Below the pieces are notes generated by a model that worked only from the letters and a program-made list of their open reading frames with translations, did not search any database and had not been told where the DNA came from. A stretch of 47,268 nucleotides of DNA from an uncultured Lachnospiraceae bacterium (GTDB lineage: Bacteria > Bacillota > Clostridia > Lachnospirales > Lachnospiraceae): the NCBI GenBank assembly GCA_948470905.1, contig CAOKQK010000018.1, forward strand, positions 1 through 47,268, written 5' to 3'. How positions within the stretch are numbered: the stretch's first letter is position 1; the number at the start of each line of letters is the position of its first letter. Positions 1 to 8,605 of this stretch are shown here, piece by piece. Both the position numbers and the translations under genes were made by a program.

Positions 1-46
1 GGGATTGAACAAACGTTTTGTGCATCTTTTAATTTTCAAACACGCT

Positions 47-212
47 CTAGTACTGCATTGCGCATATAACAGTGAATGTCAGCGCTGGATATTTGTGCCA
101 AGGCAAGGCGGAAGAAGGAAGCGATGTGGCTCCATCGCTGACTGATGACAACGCAGCATTGGTGCAAATAGGCGGTGCTGAATTCACTGTTAATTGCGCA
201 ACGCAGTACTAG
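47..212. repeat. 166-bp symmetric palindromic element (MITE-like or structured RNA)
   Basis: The first base of CTAGTACTGC (47-56) and the last of GCAGTACTAG (203-212) bound an imperfect palindrome centred at 129.5. The outer arms pair for about 35 bp with few mismatches (left GCATTGCGCATATAAC, right complement GCGTTGCGCAATTAAC, then CAGTGAAT on both). Further in, TATTTG..CCAA matches on both sides, and the centre is a GCGATG/CATCGC stem around a 6-nt loop at 127-132. There is no ORF inside. It lies about 50 bp past the stop of the macro-domain gene. The exact symmetry suggests a non-autonomous mobile palindrome or a long hairpin RNA; a terminator role is possible, but no T-run follows. Confidence 0.7.
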
Positions 213-263
213 GAACCTTCGCTGCCCACATGCCCCTGGCGATACAGGATTTCAGACAGACTC

Positions 264-1556
264 CTAATCCATCAGGCTTGGCAGCCCGCAGTCAAACAGG
301 GCAATGTCAATGTTAAAAATGTCAAAATCACAGCGGGTGATAAAATACTCAAACACCAGGTCCGTCTTGCTGCAGGGACTCAGGGCAAACCCGGCAATCC
401 TCAGGAAATCCGCCGTCTCGTCCAGATTGAGCTTCAGCGCCACCGCAATGCACAGGAGTTTTTCCTTTGCGGGCTTCACCTGTCCGTGCATAAGCTTCGA
501 GAAATATTGCTTGGAAAGGTTGGCTCTCTTGTAGACATCGGCGTTAGTCATACCCTTCCGGTTGATCAGCTGCTGCAGGTATTCCTCAAAGGAACCATTA
601 TTTTGGTGGAGAAAATCGTGTAAGTCATGCGGCGCTGCACCGGCGGCGGGCGCCGCTGCGGCAAACGGGGCAGACGCGTTTGGACAGGGCACCTCTTGAC
701 CGCTTGCCGGTACGTCCATTCTGCGGCTTCTTAACGCAGTTCCACCATAGTCTGCCCGACCCTCTCCGGGCCCCCTGGCGGCGGTTCCTGCACGATTGAC
801 CTCCCGGCTCTCTCCGGGCCCCCTGGCGGCGGTTCCTGCACGGTTTGCCTCCCGGCTCTCCCCGGCGGCGGTTCCTCCACGGTTTGCTTTCTTGTCTACC
901 CAGAGGCTCCTGGCAGGTGGCCTTTCATAATCGCTTTCATAATCGTCTTCCGGCTCTCCCGAAGGCATGGCTCTTATGCGCCCTGTGCTTCCGGCTTCTC
1001 CCTCATACTCTTTTCTGAGCGCCTCTTCCACATAATGCTCATCCACATAAGCCCTTACCTCGGAAAACAGCTTCCCTGACAGTGCGGCAGCTTCCCCGTC
1101 GAACACCACAAGGTATATTTCCATCTCCCGGGTCTGCAGGAAATCCCGGAACACGCTCACCGCAGCGGTCAGAGCCAGATCCCCCGGATACCCGTTGGAG
1201 CCTGCCGACAGGAGAGGAAAGGCTATGGAGCCGCACCTTTTTTTCACCGCCAGGCCGAGACACTGCTCATAGCAGCTCTTTAACAGCTGTTCCTCGCCGT
1301 GGCTGCCGTCCCGAAAGACCGGGCTGCAGGCATGGAAAACATATCTGCAGGGCAGCCTTCCCGCAGAAGTCGCCGCAGCTTCGCCATATTCCAGCCTGCC
1401 GAGCCTGCGGCGCTCTGCCAACAGCTCCTCCCTGCCAGCCGCCCGGTAGACCGCGCCTTCCACGCCGCCTCCCACCAGGGCTTCACACCCGGCAGGGCTG
1501 ACGATGGCATCCGTTTTCATCTTAGTGATATCGTTTCTTATGATCTGAAATGGCAT
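264..1556 (-). CDS. Macro-domain protein with C-terminal XRE-type helix-turn-helix
   Basis: This 430-residue protein has three parts. Residues 1 to about 165 read as a macro domain, the ADP-ribose-binding fold: DITKMKTDAIV near the N-terminus, a glycine-rich GGGVEGA loop, HACSPV, and FPLLSAGSNGYP. The usual NAAN is SPAG here, so binding or hydrolysis may be altered. Residues about 195-300 are a charged low-complexity linker with tandem repeats. Residues about 310-385 resemble an XRE-type HTH (GMTNADVYKRANLSKQYFSKL). The gene follows mfd by 26 bp on the same strand and probably shares its transcript. Macro domains bind or remove ADP-ribose; the pairing with an HTH suggests a regulator sensing an ADP-ribose-type ligand, which is inference. 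It could equally be a deacetylase- or de-ADP-ribosylase-like enzyme with a protein-binding tail. Confidence 0.8.
   Translation of the reverse strand: MPFQIIRNDITKMKTDAIVSPAGCEALVGGGVEGAVYRAAGREELLAERRRLGRLEYGEAAATSAGRLPCRYVFHACSPVFRDGSHGEEQLLKSCYEQCLGLAVKKRCGSIAFPLLSAGSNGYPGDLALTAAVSVFRDFLQTREMEIYLVVFDGEAAALSGKLFSEVRAYVDEHYVEEALRKEYEGEAGSTGRIRAMPSGEPEDDYESDYERPPARSLWVDKKANRGGTAAGESREANRAGTAARGPGESREVNRAGTAARGPGEGRADYGGTALRSRRMDVPASGQEVPCPNASAPFAAAAPAAGAAPHDLHDFLHQNNGSFEEYLQQLINRKGMTNADVYKRANLSKQYFSKLMHGQVKPAKEKLLCIAVALKLNLDETADFLRIAGFALSPCSKTDLVFEYFITRCDFDIFNIDIALFDCGLPSLMD
762..857. repeat. 48-bp tandem repeat inside the macro-domain gene
   Basis: Two nearly identical 48-bp units (762-809 and 810-857) are followed by a shortened, diverged third copy to about 890. 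They encode 16-residue linker units of the type ESREANRAGTAARGPG. The unit length is a multiple of three, so copy changes would lengthen or shorten the linker without a frameshift. Confidence 0.75.
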
Positions 1557-1582
1557 AATGCGTTACCTGTCCTCATCCGGCT

Positions 1583-4500
1583 TCAGCTTTCGCCCGCAGA
1601 GCTTTCCCCTGTGAACAGAAGCAGCGTCTCCATCTCTCCCAGAAGCTCCTCCGTCTTATCCAGCAGGAATTCCGCATCCGTCTCCACAAGCCCTGTTTTC
1701 TTGTATCTATAAGTCAAAAAAGGAGTCCCGTAGGCGGTAAAGACAAAGTTTTTCCCCACTCTTTTCAAAAGCGCCGGTATCTCGGCAGGATTGATCCTGG
1801 CATCCTGCCGGAAAGTGAAGGCTATCCTTTCGTTTTTCCCCTTTACCTCTGTCAAATAAAGCCGGTGCGCCGCCACCCGGATCAGGGCGATGCGCAGCAG
1901 GTTATCCACGGACTTTGGGATTTCCCCGAAGCGATCCAACAGCTCGTCCCGCATATCGTCCCTCTCCTTCACACTCTCAATCCCCGCTATCCGCTTATAA
2001 ATATCCAGCTTCTGCACCTCGTTGACAATATAGCTGGGCGGGATAAAGGCATCCACATCCAGGTCTATCACCGTGGCAAAATCCTCCGCCACCGTGACAC
2101 CCTTCAGATTCTGGACCGCCTCGTTCAGCATCTTGCAGTACAGGTCATAGCCCACTGACTCCATGTGCCCGTGCTGGGTGACGCCCAGGAGGTTTCCCGC
2201 GCCGCGGATCTCCAGATCCCGCATGGCAATCTTAAAGCCGCTGCCCAGATCGGTGAATTCCCGGATGGCTGCGAGCCTTTTCTCCGCCACCTCCTTGAGC
2301 ATTTTGTCCCGCTTGTACATCAGGAAGGCATATGCCGTGCGGTTGGAGCGTCCCACCCGCCCCCGGAGCTGGTAAAGCTGCGAAAGCCCCAGGCGGTCGG
2401 AATCGTTTATGATCATGGTGTTCACATTGGAAATATCCAGCCCCGTCTCTATGATCGTGGTGGAGACCAGCACATCGATCTCCCTGTTGATAAAATCATA
2501 CATGATCTTTTCCAGCTCCTGCTCCCGCATCTGTCCATGTGCGTAAGCCACTGCCGCCTCCGGCAGCAGGGCGGACAGCTGCGCCGCCACGTCTGCAATG
2601 GTATTCACACGGTTATGGACATAGTAGACCTGCCCGCCCCGGGCCAGCTCCCTGGAAATCGCTTCCCGCACCAGCTCCTCATTGTATTCGCACACAAAAG
2701 TCTGGACGGGCTGCCTCTCGCCGGGCGCCTCCTCCAGCACGCTCATGTCCCTGATGCCGATCAGGCTCATATGCAGGGTCCTGGGGATGGGAGTCGCCGT
2801 CAGGGTGAGCACATCCACATTTTCCTTCAGCTTCTTAATCTTTTCCTTGTGTGTCACTCCGAAACGCTGCTCCTCGTCGATGATCAGCAGCCCCAGATCC
2901 TTGAATTTCACATCATCCGAAAGCACCCGATGGGTCCCGATGACAATATCCACCATGCCTTTCTGCAGGTCCGCCAGGGTCTTCCTGACCTCTCCCGCGG
3001 TCCGGAAACGGCTCACCAGATCCACCCTGACAGGATAATCCTTCATGCGCTGCACAAAGGTGGTGTAATGCTGCTGCGCCAGGATGGTTGTAGGCACCAG
3101 GTACACCACCTGCTTGCCCTCCTGCACCGCCTTGAACGCCGCGCGGATAGCGATCTCCGTCTTGCCGTAGCCCACATCCCCGCAGATCAGGCGGTCCATG
3201 ATCTTGCTGCTCTCCATATCCGCCTTGGTGTCCGCGATCGCTGCCAGCTGGTCCTCCGTCTCCTCAAAGGGAAACATCTCCTCAAACTCCCGCTGCCACA
3301 CGGTATCCTGACCATACTGATAGCCCTGGCTCTGCTGGCGCACAGCGTACAGCTCCACCAGGTCCTTCGCAACAGCGCTCACCGCGGCGCGCACCTTCGT
3401 CTTGGTCTTGACCCACTCCCTGCCTCCCAGCTTATTCAGCCTGGGCTGCTTCGCGTCGGCGGAAGCGTATTTCTGGATCACGTCCAGCCCTGTGGCGAGC
3501 ACGTACAGGACGCCGCCGTCCCGGTACTCCAGCTTGATATAATCCTTGACCACGTTCTCTACTTCCACCTTCTCGATACCCCTGTAGATACCCAGCCCGT
3601 GGCTCTCATGCACCACATAATCCCCGACCTTAAGCTCGTTGAAATCCTTGATGCTTATGCCTTCATAGAGCTTTTTTCTCTTTTTCTTTTTTTTCTCCGC
3701 GCCGAAAATATCCGTCTCGGACAGCACTACGAACTTGAGCATGGGATATTCAAAGCCCCTGTCCACATGCCCATAATAGGTGACGATCTCCCCAGCCAGA
3801 ACCTCCCTGTAAGGGTCCTCCACATAGACCGCCGTCAATTCCTGATCCCGCAGGTCCTCCGCCAGCCTTTTTGCCCTGGTCCTGGAGCCGGACAGCAAGA
3901 GGACCCTGTAGCCCTTTTTCTTGAAAAGCTTCAGATCCTTTACCAGTGCCTCAAAGCTGTTGTTATAAGGCGCCACGCTCCGGGCCGCAATGTCAAATTT
4001 ATAATTCGGCTTGAAATATCCTCCCTTGTTGTCCAGCGCCGAGAGCGTCACCACGCTGCACTGCTGCAGCTTCGCCGCAGCCTGCTCCCCGCCGTAGAGC
4101 AGGTTCATCTGTCCCGGCAGGAGGTATCCCTTCTCCGCCCGCTGGGCCATACTCTCCCGAAATTCCAGCTCAACGGCATCCGCCTCCTCCTTAAGCCTCG
4201 CCGGCTCCTCCAAAAAGAAGACCGGCTTCCGGCTTCCCGCCGTGCCCGCCATCCTTATCAAAAGCTCCGGCAAACTCACCGTATCCTCATAAAAATAACG
4301 GATATAGCTCTCCAGATTGACCTTGCTCTTAAATTCCAGCATCTGCTCCTTTAATTCCTTCACCTGCACGGCAATCCTGTGTGCCTCCTCCGTGCGGAAG
4401 GATTCCCGGAACATTTTCTCCTGCGCTGCCGCCTCCTCCTCTATTTTCTTCAGCCCCGCCCGGATCCGTTCCTCCTCCAGCACAAACTCCGTAGCCGGAT

Positions 4501-5158
4501 AGACAGAAATGCTCTCCAGATTCTCTATGGAACGCTGGCTTAAGATATCAAAGCTCCTTATGGACTCCACTTCATCCCCCCAAAGCTCGATTCGGAAAGG
4601 ATTCTCCTCTGTCAGGTCAAAAATATCCACAATGCCGCCCCTCACGGAAAACTGCCCCGGACTGTCCACCTGGTAATTCTTCTCATATCCCATTGCCACC
4701 AGCTGCCTTGCCAGCTTGTCCTCCTGCAGGCTGCCGCCGCGGTTAATATCAATGACAGCCTTCTCCCTGTCCCAGACGACCTGGGGCGCCATCAGCGCCG
4801 CAAAAGTTGTGACAATGGTAACGGGCTTGTTCTCCATGAGCCGGCGCAAGGTTTTGATCCGCTCCGCGACCAGCTGGTTTCCATGGATATCTGCCTGGAA
4901 AAAGATGAGATCCTTCGCCGGATACAGCATGACATTTCTGTCATAAAACTTATACTCCTCAAAGATCTCCCTTGCCTTCAGGTCATTATAAGTGACAATG
5001 ACCCTGATGCGGCAGCCATCGCTCAGACCATAGATCATATGCAGTTTCTGGGAATCCACGCAGCCTGTCAGCGCCACTGTGGCATTTTCTTTATGGATTA
5101 TCTCTTTTGAATGGTCGAATTCCGCCAGCTCATTTAACGGCGAAAGCAATGCCTGCAT
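1583..5158 (-). CDS. mfd: Transcription-repair coupling factor Mfd
   Basis: This 1191-residue protein has the full length expected for Mfd, the ATP-driven translocase that removes stalled RNA polymerase from DNA lesions and recruits UvrA. The N-terminal ~450 residues are the UvrB-homology part. The RNA-polymerase interaction domain starts near residue 515 (DYVVHESHGLGIYRG). A RecG-like superfamily 2 motor follows, with Walker A GDVGYGKTE near 660, the DEEQ box near 760, TATPIPRTL, and RGRVGRSNRTAY. The C-terminal TRCF domain is present. A lysine-rich run (EKKKKKRKKL) sits just before the interaction domain. It lies 42 bp after pth, a common pairing in Firmicutes, and the macro-domain gene follows. 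Confidence 0.98.
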   Translation of the reverse strand: MQALLSPLNELAEFDHSKEIIHKENATVALTGCVDSQKLHMIYGLSDGCRIRVIVTYNDLKAREIFEEYKFYDRNVMLYPAKDLIFFQADIHGNQLVAERIKTLRRLMENKPVTIVTTFAALMAPQVVWDREKAVIDINRGGSLQEDKLARQLVAMGYEKNYQVDSPGQFSVRGGIVDIFDLTEENPFRIELWGDEVESIRSFDILSQRSIENLESISVYPATEFVLEEERIRAGLKKIEEEAAAQEKMFRESFRTEEAHRIAVQVKELKEQMLEFKSKVNLESYIRYFYEDTVSLPELLIRMAGTAGSRKPVFFLEEPARLKEEADAVELEFRESMAQRAEKGYLLPGQMNLLYGGEQAAAKLQQCSVVTLSALDNKGGYFKPNYKFDIAARSVAPYNNSFEALVKDLKLFKKKGYRVLLLSGSRTRAKRLAEDLRDQELTAVYVEDPYREVLAGEIVTYYGHVDRGFEYPMLKFVVLSETDIFGAEKKKKKRKKLYEGISIKDFNELKVGDYVVHESHGLGIYRGIEKVEVENVVKDYIKLEYRDGGVLYVLATGLDVIQKYASADAKQPRLNKLGGREWVKTKTKVRAAVSAVAKDLVELYAVRQQSQGYQYGQDTVWQREFEEMFPFEETEDQLAAIADTKADMESSKIMDRLICGDVGYGKTEIAIRAAFKAVQEGKQVVYLVPTTILAQQHYTTFVQRMKDYPVRVDLVSRFRTAGEVRKTLADLQKGMVDIVIGTHRVLSDDVKFKDLGLLIIDEEQRFGVTHKEKIKKLKENVDVLTLTATPIPRTLHMSLIGIRDMSVLEEAPGERQPVQTFVCEYNEELVREAISRELARGGQVYYVHNRVNTIADVAAQLSALLPEAAVAYAHGQMREQELEKIMYDFINREIDVLVSTTIIETGLDISNVNTMIINDSDRLGLSQLYQLRGRVGRSNRTAYAFLMYKRDKMLKEVAEKRLAAIREFTDLGSGFKIAMRDLEIRGAGNLLGVTQHGHMESVGYDLYCKMLNEAVQNLKGVTVAEDFATVIDLDVDAFIPPSYIVNEVQKLDIYKRIAGIESVKERDDMRDELLDRFGEIPKSVDNLLRIALIRVAAHRLYLTEVKGKNERIAFTFRQDARINPAEIPALLKRVGKNFVFTAYGTPFLTYRYKKTGLVETDAEFLLDKTEELLGEMETLLLFTGESSAGES

Positions 5159-5200
5159 CTTATGCCTCCTGAATATGGTTCCCGCCTGGGGTTCTATATT

Positions 5201-5773
5201 TTACGGAACCCTGCGGTTAAACTCGTTCATCGCCGCGTCCGCACCCTGGGTGATGATCGTGCGGATTGCCTCCGCCGCGCGTTCCGCCGCCTGGTCCATG
5301 ACTTCCCTCTCCGGCGCCGAAAAGCGCCCCAGCACATAATCCACCAGATCCCAGCCCTTGGGCTTCTCCCCAACTCCCATCTTCACACGGATGAAGCTGT
5401 CATGCCCCAGATTGGCAATGATATTTTTCAAACCGTTATGCCCACCGGCACTTCCCTTTTTGCGCACCCTTATCTGTCCCACATCCAGGCTGATATCGTC
5501 TGATATCACAATCAGTTCCTCCGTCCCGTCAGACTTATAATAGTCCAGCAGCGCACGGATGCTCTCCCCGCTGGAATTCATAAAGGTCTGCGGCTTCGCC
5601 AGAATACATTTCTGACCGGCAACCACGCCCTTGCCGATGACTGCCTTGTGTTTCTTTTCAAGGACATCAATATGCTCCTGCCCCGCAAGCATATCTATCA
5701 CGTCAAAGCCGATATTATGCCTTGTATTCTGATACTCCCTGCCCGGATTGCCAAGCCCTGCTATGATATACAT
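5201..5773 (-). CDS. pth: Peptidyl-tRNA hydrolase
   Basis: This 190-residue protein is a bacterial Pth, which frees tRNA from prematurely released peptidyl-tRNA in the cytosol. The family residues are visible: Asn9 in GLGNPG, catalytic His19 in TRHNIGF, Asn66 in FMNSSG, Asp92 in ISDD, and GGHNG at 110-114. Length is normal. The start follows a GGAGAA ribosome site. It leads the pth-mfd-macro gene run, with its own promoter-like sequence upstream. Confidence 0.97.
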   Translation of the reverse strand: MYIIAGLGNPGREYQNTRHNIGFDVIDMLAGQEHIDVLEKKHKAVIGKGVVAGQKCILAKPQTFMNSSGESIRALLDYYKSDGTEELIVISDDISLDVGQIRVRKKGSAGGHNGLKNIIANLGHDSFIRVKMGVGEKPKGWDLVDYVLGRFSAPEREVMDQAAERAAEAIRTIITQGADAAMNEFNRRVP

Positions 5774-5824
5774 TATGATTCTCCATTCTCATTCCTGTCT
5801 CACACCTTTGTCACGACACCATAT

Positions 5825-5853
5825 ATAATAAATGATTTTCACCATACTTTCAA
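5825..5853 (-). promoter_or_regulatory. Sigma-A type promoter for pth-mfd
   Basis: On the minus strand TTGAAA (5853-5848) is followed after 17 bp by TATTAT (5830-5825), about 50 bp before the pth start. Good match to the vegetative consensus; the start site is not verified. Confidence 0.6.
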
Positions 5854-5890
5854 CAAGAGATTTTCGGAATGCAGAAGGAGGTCGGACAGG

Positions 5891-6079
5891 TCAAGTCCGC
5901 TGCATATCTTTTTCAATCAAACTGTTGATATATTTGTTTATGCTCTTTCCCTCTGCTGACGCCTTTTTCCTGATCTCCTCCTTCCTGCCCTTCGGCACTG
6001 TCAAACCGACCCTGTCGTAATTTTCTCTGATGTAGTTGTTTTGATATGTAGTTTTGTCAAATCCACCGTTAGATTTCAT
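5891..6079 (-). CDS. Small ribbon-helix-helix (Arc/CopG-like) DNA-binding protein
   Basis: This 62-residue basic protein starts after an AAGGAGG site (spacing 7). Its C-terminal part, DRVGLTVPKGRKEEIRKKASAEGKS in several short blocks and then INKYINSLIEKDM, has the strand-helix-helix pattern of the Arc/CopG/MetJ superfamily, with VGLTVPKG as the DNA-contacting strand. Such proteins act as dimeric repressors, often antitoxins. No partner toxin gene is next to it: pth lies downstream and a terminator upstream. It may be a stand-alone regulator or a remnant antitoxin. Confidence 0.75.
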   Translation of the reverse strand: MKSNGGFDKTTYQNNYIRENYDRVGLTVPKGRKEEIRKKASAEGKSINKYINSLIEKDMQRT

Positions 6080-6185
6080 TCTCAGCCTCCTTCTGTCCCG
6101 TCATCGGCGTATGGTGCCTCAAAGATCTGCTGTTTTTTGCCGTTCCTTATCTGTTCTCTGCCTGCCTTCCGCGAAAAAGAATGAT

Positions 6186-6226
6186 TGCAAAATCCCCTTG
6201 CATGAAACAAACTATCACGCAAGGGG
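6186..6226 (-). terminator. Intrinsic terminator after the secreted repeat protein
   Basis: On the minus strand CCCCTTGCGTGA pairs with TCATGCAAGGGG (6226-6194, one G-T pair, 9-nt loop) and is followed by ATTTTG. It lies 41 bp past the stop of the gene at 6267. Confidence 0.75.
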
Positions 6227-6266
6227 ACTTTATCATCAAATATTAGCAGGGAAGTAAAAATTCATT

Positions 6267-7781
6267 TTATTGTACGTTAACGTCCTGATACTTAGTACCT
6301 ACCTGATATTCCATATCAGCGTTGACAGGAGGTCTGTTCATGGAAAGCGTACATACATCACAGCTACCATCGTTATCGGCATCCACACAGTCTTCATCAT
6401 TAACCAGCACATCTGCAGCAGTGATTATCTTACAAGTCTTGCAGTAAGTAACAGACCATACGTCATGATGAGCAACAATCTTCTGGGTGTCCTTGTCAAC
6501 ATGGCAGGCATCTCCGTAACAGGGATTTACAGTATCCAGAACATGCTCTGTCATAGGAAGGATAATATCCAGTGTACCGGTACCGCACCTGTCGCAGTAA
6601 CCAAAAGCAACTCCTGTCTCTGTACAGCTGGGTTTCTTGGTAACGTTAGGGAATGTCCTTACGCTATGCACCAGGAGCGGAAGATCCTTACGCTCTACCT
6701 TTGTATCGACAACGTCTGCTTCCGTTGCTCCGCATCTTGCGCATACCTTAGAAGTAGTAGTCGTAGTTGTGGTATCCTCATAACCGCGGCCGGTCTCGTA
6801 AGTAGAATTCTCATCACAGGTAGTAGACACTACTGTCTTTACATCTGTCTTTTTATTTGTCGTTGTCTTCCAGTCATGACCCAATGCAGCAATGATATCA
6901 TCTACATGCTTACCGCATCTTTCACAGGTGTAAGACACCTTGCCGGAAGTGGTACATGTAGGATGTACAGAATATACATTGTTATCGTTGCCGGAAATCT
7001 TATGCCCTAATGCCTTAATGGGCTCCTTATATGTCTGGCTACACTGTATCGTTACGCCATCCTTCACAAATGTTGCCTCACAACGATACTCGTCATAACC
7101 ATCCTCGGTACATGTGGGATCCTGATGGCTCAGCGGTATTGCATTCGGTGAATGAACATGCTTATGCTCTTCTTCCGGTGTCTTGTCATCAGGTTCTGCC
7201 GTAGGCTCCGTTGTGGGTTCTGCCGTAGGCTCCGCTGTGGGTTCTGTTGTCGGCTGTGTCGTGGGTTTTACTACCGGTGCGGAGTCATTGTCATCCTCTG
7301 CCTCTTCCACTACAACCTGACCGCCGGGTCTCTTCTCATTAATACCCGTAGTCACATACTGACGAGCAACTGCCACATAATCAGTTCCATATCTCTCCTT
7401 CAGATCAGGATTCTTGGCAAGATAGTCAACCAGGTCAAACAGAACACCGCCCGTCCGTCCCTCAGTGATACCAACTGTGAAATAATGGTTAATATATGCA
7501 TCCCAATCATCACCAAAGGCCTTGTCCAAATCCTTGTTTGCCTTGCGGTACTCCACCACATCAAGGATAGGGTTCATGTTGCGCCCTTCCTTAGCACCGC
7601 TGTTCAAAAAATGCGCTACATATGCATCCTGATTCTTGCCGAAGGCTGTTTTCAGATCGCTGTACTTACCTGCATAATAGTCAACGCTGATTACATCCTT
7701 CACACCTGCAGCAGACACGCTGAGAGCGCTGCCCGCCAGCAATGTTGCCGCAAGTGCAATTGTCAACACTTTCTTTTTCAT
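6267..7781 (-). CDS. Secreted repeat protein with PT-rich linker and Cys-rich repeats
   Basis: This 504-residue protein begins with a clear signal peptide (MKKKVLTIALAATLLAG, cleavage likely after SVSA near 25). Residues about 30-165 hold three ~43-residue repeats with the pattern Y..K..DL..AFG.....Y..H....G..EGR, an extracellular repeat I have seen in Clostridia surface proteins but whose ligand I do not know. A Pro/Thr/Glu linker (PTTEPTAEPT units) follows at about 175-205. The rest has repeated modules of the form PTCT..G...Y.C..CG.....I.ALGH with paired cysteines. No LPXTG, SLH or membrane anchor is seen. It is probably exported and non-covalently attached or released. It is flanked by its own promoter and terminator, so it is monocistronic. 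Confidence 0.8.
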   Translation of the reverse strand: MKKKVLTIALAATLLAGSALSVSAAGVKDVISVDYYAGKYSDLKTAFGKNQDAYVAHFLNSGAKEGRNMNPILDVVEYRKANKDLDKAFGDDWDAYINHYFTVGITEGRTGGVLFDLVDYLAKNPDLKERYGTDYVAVARQYVTTGINEKRPGGQVVVEEAEDDNDSAPVVKPTTQPTTEPTAEPTAEPTTEPTAEPDDKTPEEEHKHVHSPNAIPLSHQDPTCTEDGYDEYRCEATFVKDGVTIQCSQTYKEPIKALGHKISGNDNNVYSVHPTCTTSGKVSYTCERCGKHVDDIIAALGHDWKTTTNKKTDVKTVVSTTCDENSTYETGRGYEDTTTTTTTSKVCARCGATEADVVDTKVERKDLPLLVHSVRTFPNVTKKPSCTETGVAFGYCDRCGTGTLDIILPMTEHVLDTVNPCYGDACHVDKDTQKIVAHHDVWSVTYCKTCKIITAADVLVNDEDCVDADNDGSCDVCTLSMNRPPVNADMEYQVGTKYQDVNVQ

Positions 7782-7868
7782 TTTTGCCCTTTCTCCTCCT
7801 TATAATGAGACAACAACAAACTGTTATAATTGTGAGGCACCCCTGCCAGATACGCTTCACATACCGTT

Positions 7869-7897
7869 ATAATACCACCGGCTGGTAAATTTTGCAA
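7869..7897 (-). promoter_or_regulatory. Promoter of the secreted repeat protein
   Basis: Minus strand TTGCAA (7897-7892), 17-bp spacer, TATTAT (7874-7869). A long T-rich tract lies just upstream (7905-7930), which could act as an UP-like element. The 5' leader to the gene would be about 80 nt. Confidence 0.55.
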
Positions 7898-8160
7898 GTA
7901 TTTTATACAAAAAACCAAAAAAAAAAAAAACGGCGCGCCAACAACCTATATTACACACATTTTTTAACCAAAAGGCAGATATTGTTAAGTATTGCATCAC
8001 ATTACCTTTCAGGCAGAACCCAAAACGCCCTTCGCTGCCCTGAATGGCGCGCAGCAGCACGCTCCATCCAGGACATCGAGTAGGAGAAAAGTCTTTCCCC
8101 TGCTCGCCGCGCTACCCGTGCGCCGCTCTGCGGCATATTCCTTTGCACGGGTCTGTGCAT
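7898..8160. other. Gene-free stretch with a GC-rich branched hairpin
   Basis: No credible gene was found between the promoter of the secreted protein and the spoVG terminator. The left part is AT-rich with an A-tract. From about 8010 the sequence becomes GC-rich and contains a branched hairpin: ACCCGTGC (8114-8121) pairs with GCACGGGT (8145-8152) and encloses GCCGC-TCT-GCGGC (8122-8134). It could be part of a small RNA or a decayed element. Nothing else recognisable was seen. Confidence 0.4.
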
Positions 8161-8194
8161 AAAAAACCGCCGCAGCAAATCTGCTGCGGCGGTT
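8160..8194 (-). terminator. Strong intrinsic terminator of spoVG
   Basis: On the minus strand AACCGCCGCAGCA (8194-8182) pairs perfectly with TGCTGCGGCGGTT (8177-8165) around a 4-nt loop and runs straight into TTTT. It lies about 55 bp past the spoVG stop. Confidence 0.9.
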
Positions 8195-8247
8195 TCAGGC
8201 ATAACTCCTTCATCCCATAAATCTTCTGTTCCAAGTCTGTCCCGGTC

Positions 8248-8514
8248 CTACTCTTCTTCCGTCAATGCATTTTCATAAGCCTCCATAATCTGCTTCTGCA
8301 TCGCATCTCTTGTAGTAGAATTAATAGGATGCGCAATGTCTCTGTACTCTCCATCAGATGCCTTTTTGCTGGGCATTGCAATGAACAGTCCATTTTCGCC
8401 TTCAATCACCTTGATGTCATGTACCACGAATTCGTCGTCCAGCGTAACGGAGACAACAGCTTTCATTTTGCCTTCCTTCACAATCCTGCGAACACGGATA
8501 TCCGTAATCTGCAT
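8248..8514 (-). CDS. spoVG: Septation/sporulation regulator SpoVG
   Basis: This 88-residue protein matches SpoVG along its whole length: [11 protein letters not shown], the [14 protein letters not shown] strand, FIAMPSKK, and YRDIAHPI. SpoVG is a small site-specific DNA- and RNA-binding protein affecting sporulation, septation and capsule or virulence genes in Firmicutes. An AGGGGGTG site precedes the ATG. It lies 91 bp downstream of glgD on the same strand and ends at a strong terminator. It may have its own promoter in the gap, but none is obvious. Confidence 0.97.
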   Translation of the reverse strand: MQITDIRVRRIVKEGKMKAVVSVTLDDEFVVHDIKVIEGENGLFIAMPSKKASDGEYRDIAHPINSTTRDAMQKQIMEAYENALTEEE

Positions 8515-8605
8515 TTGTACACCCCCTAGCCAAGCGTTGTACCAGTCCAGCCAAGTATGCGTTACAGTGATGTCGGATACTGAACGGTATTATTTAGTTG
8601 TTACC

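Noticed and set aside
2165-4354. Long plus-strand open frame of 729 codons
   Set aside because: It lies wholly antisense to mfd, whose motifs are unmistakable; the product is His/Leu-rich and lacks a ribosome site or known motif.
8002-8202. Minus-strand open frame of 66 codons upstream of the secreted protein
   Set aside because: It runs through the spoVG terminator and the branched hairpin; no ribosome site and an Arg-rich product typical of non-coding GC-rich DNA.
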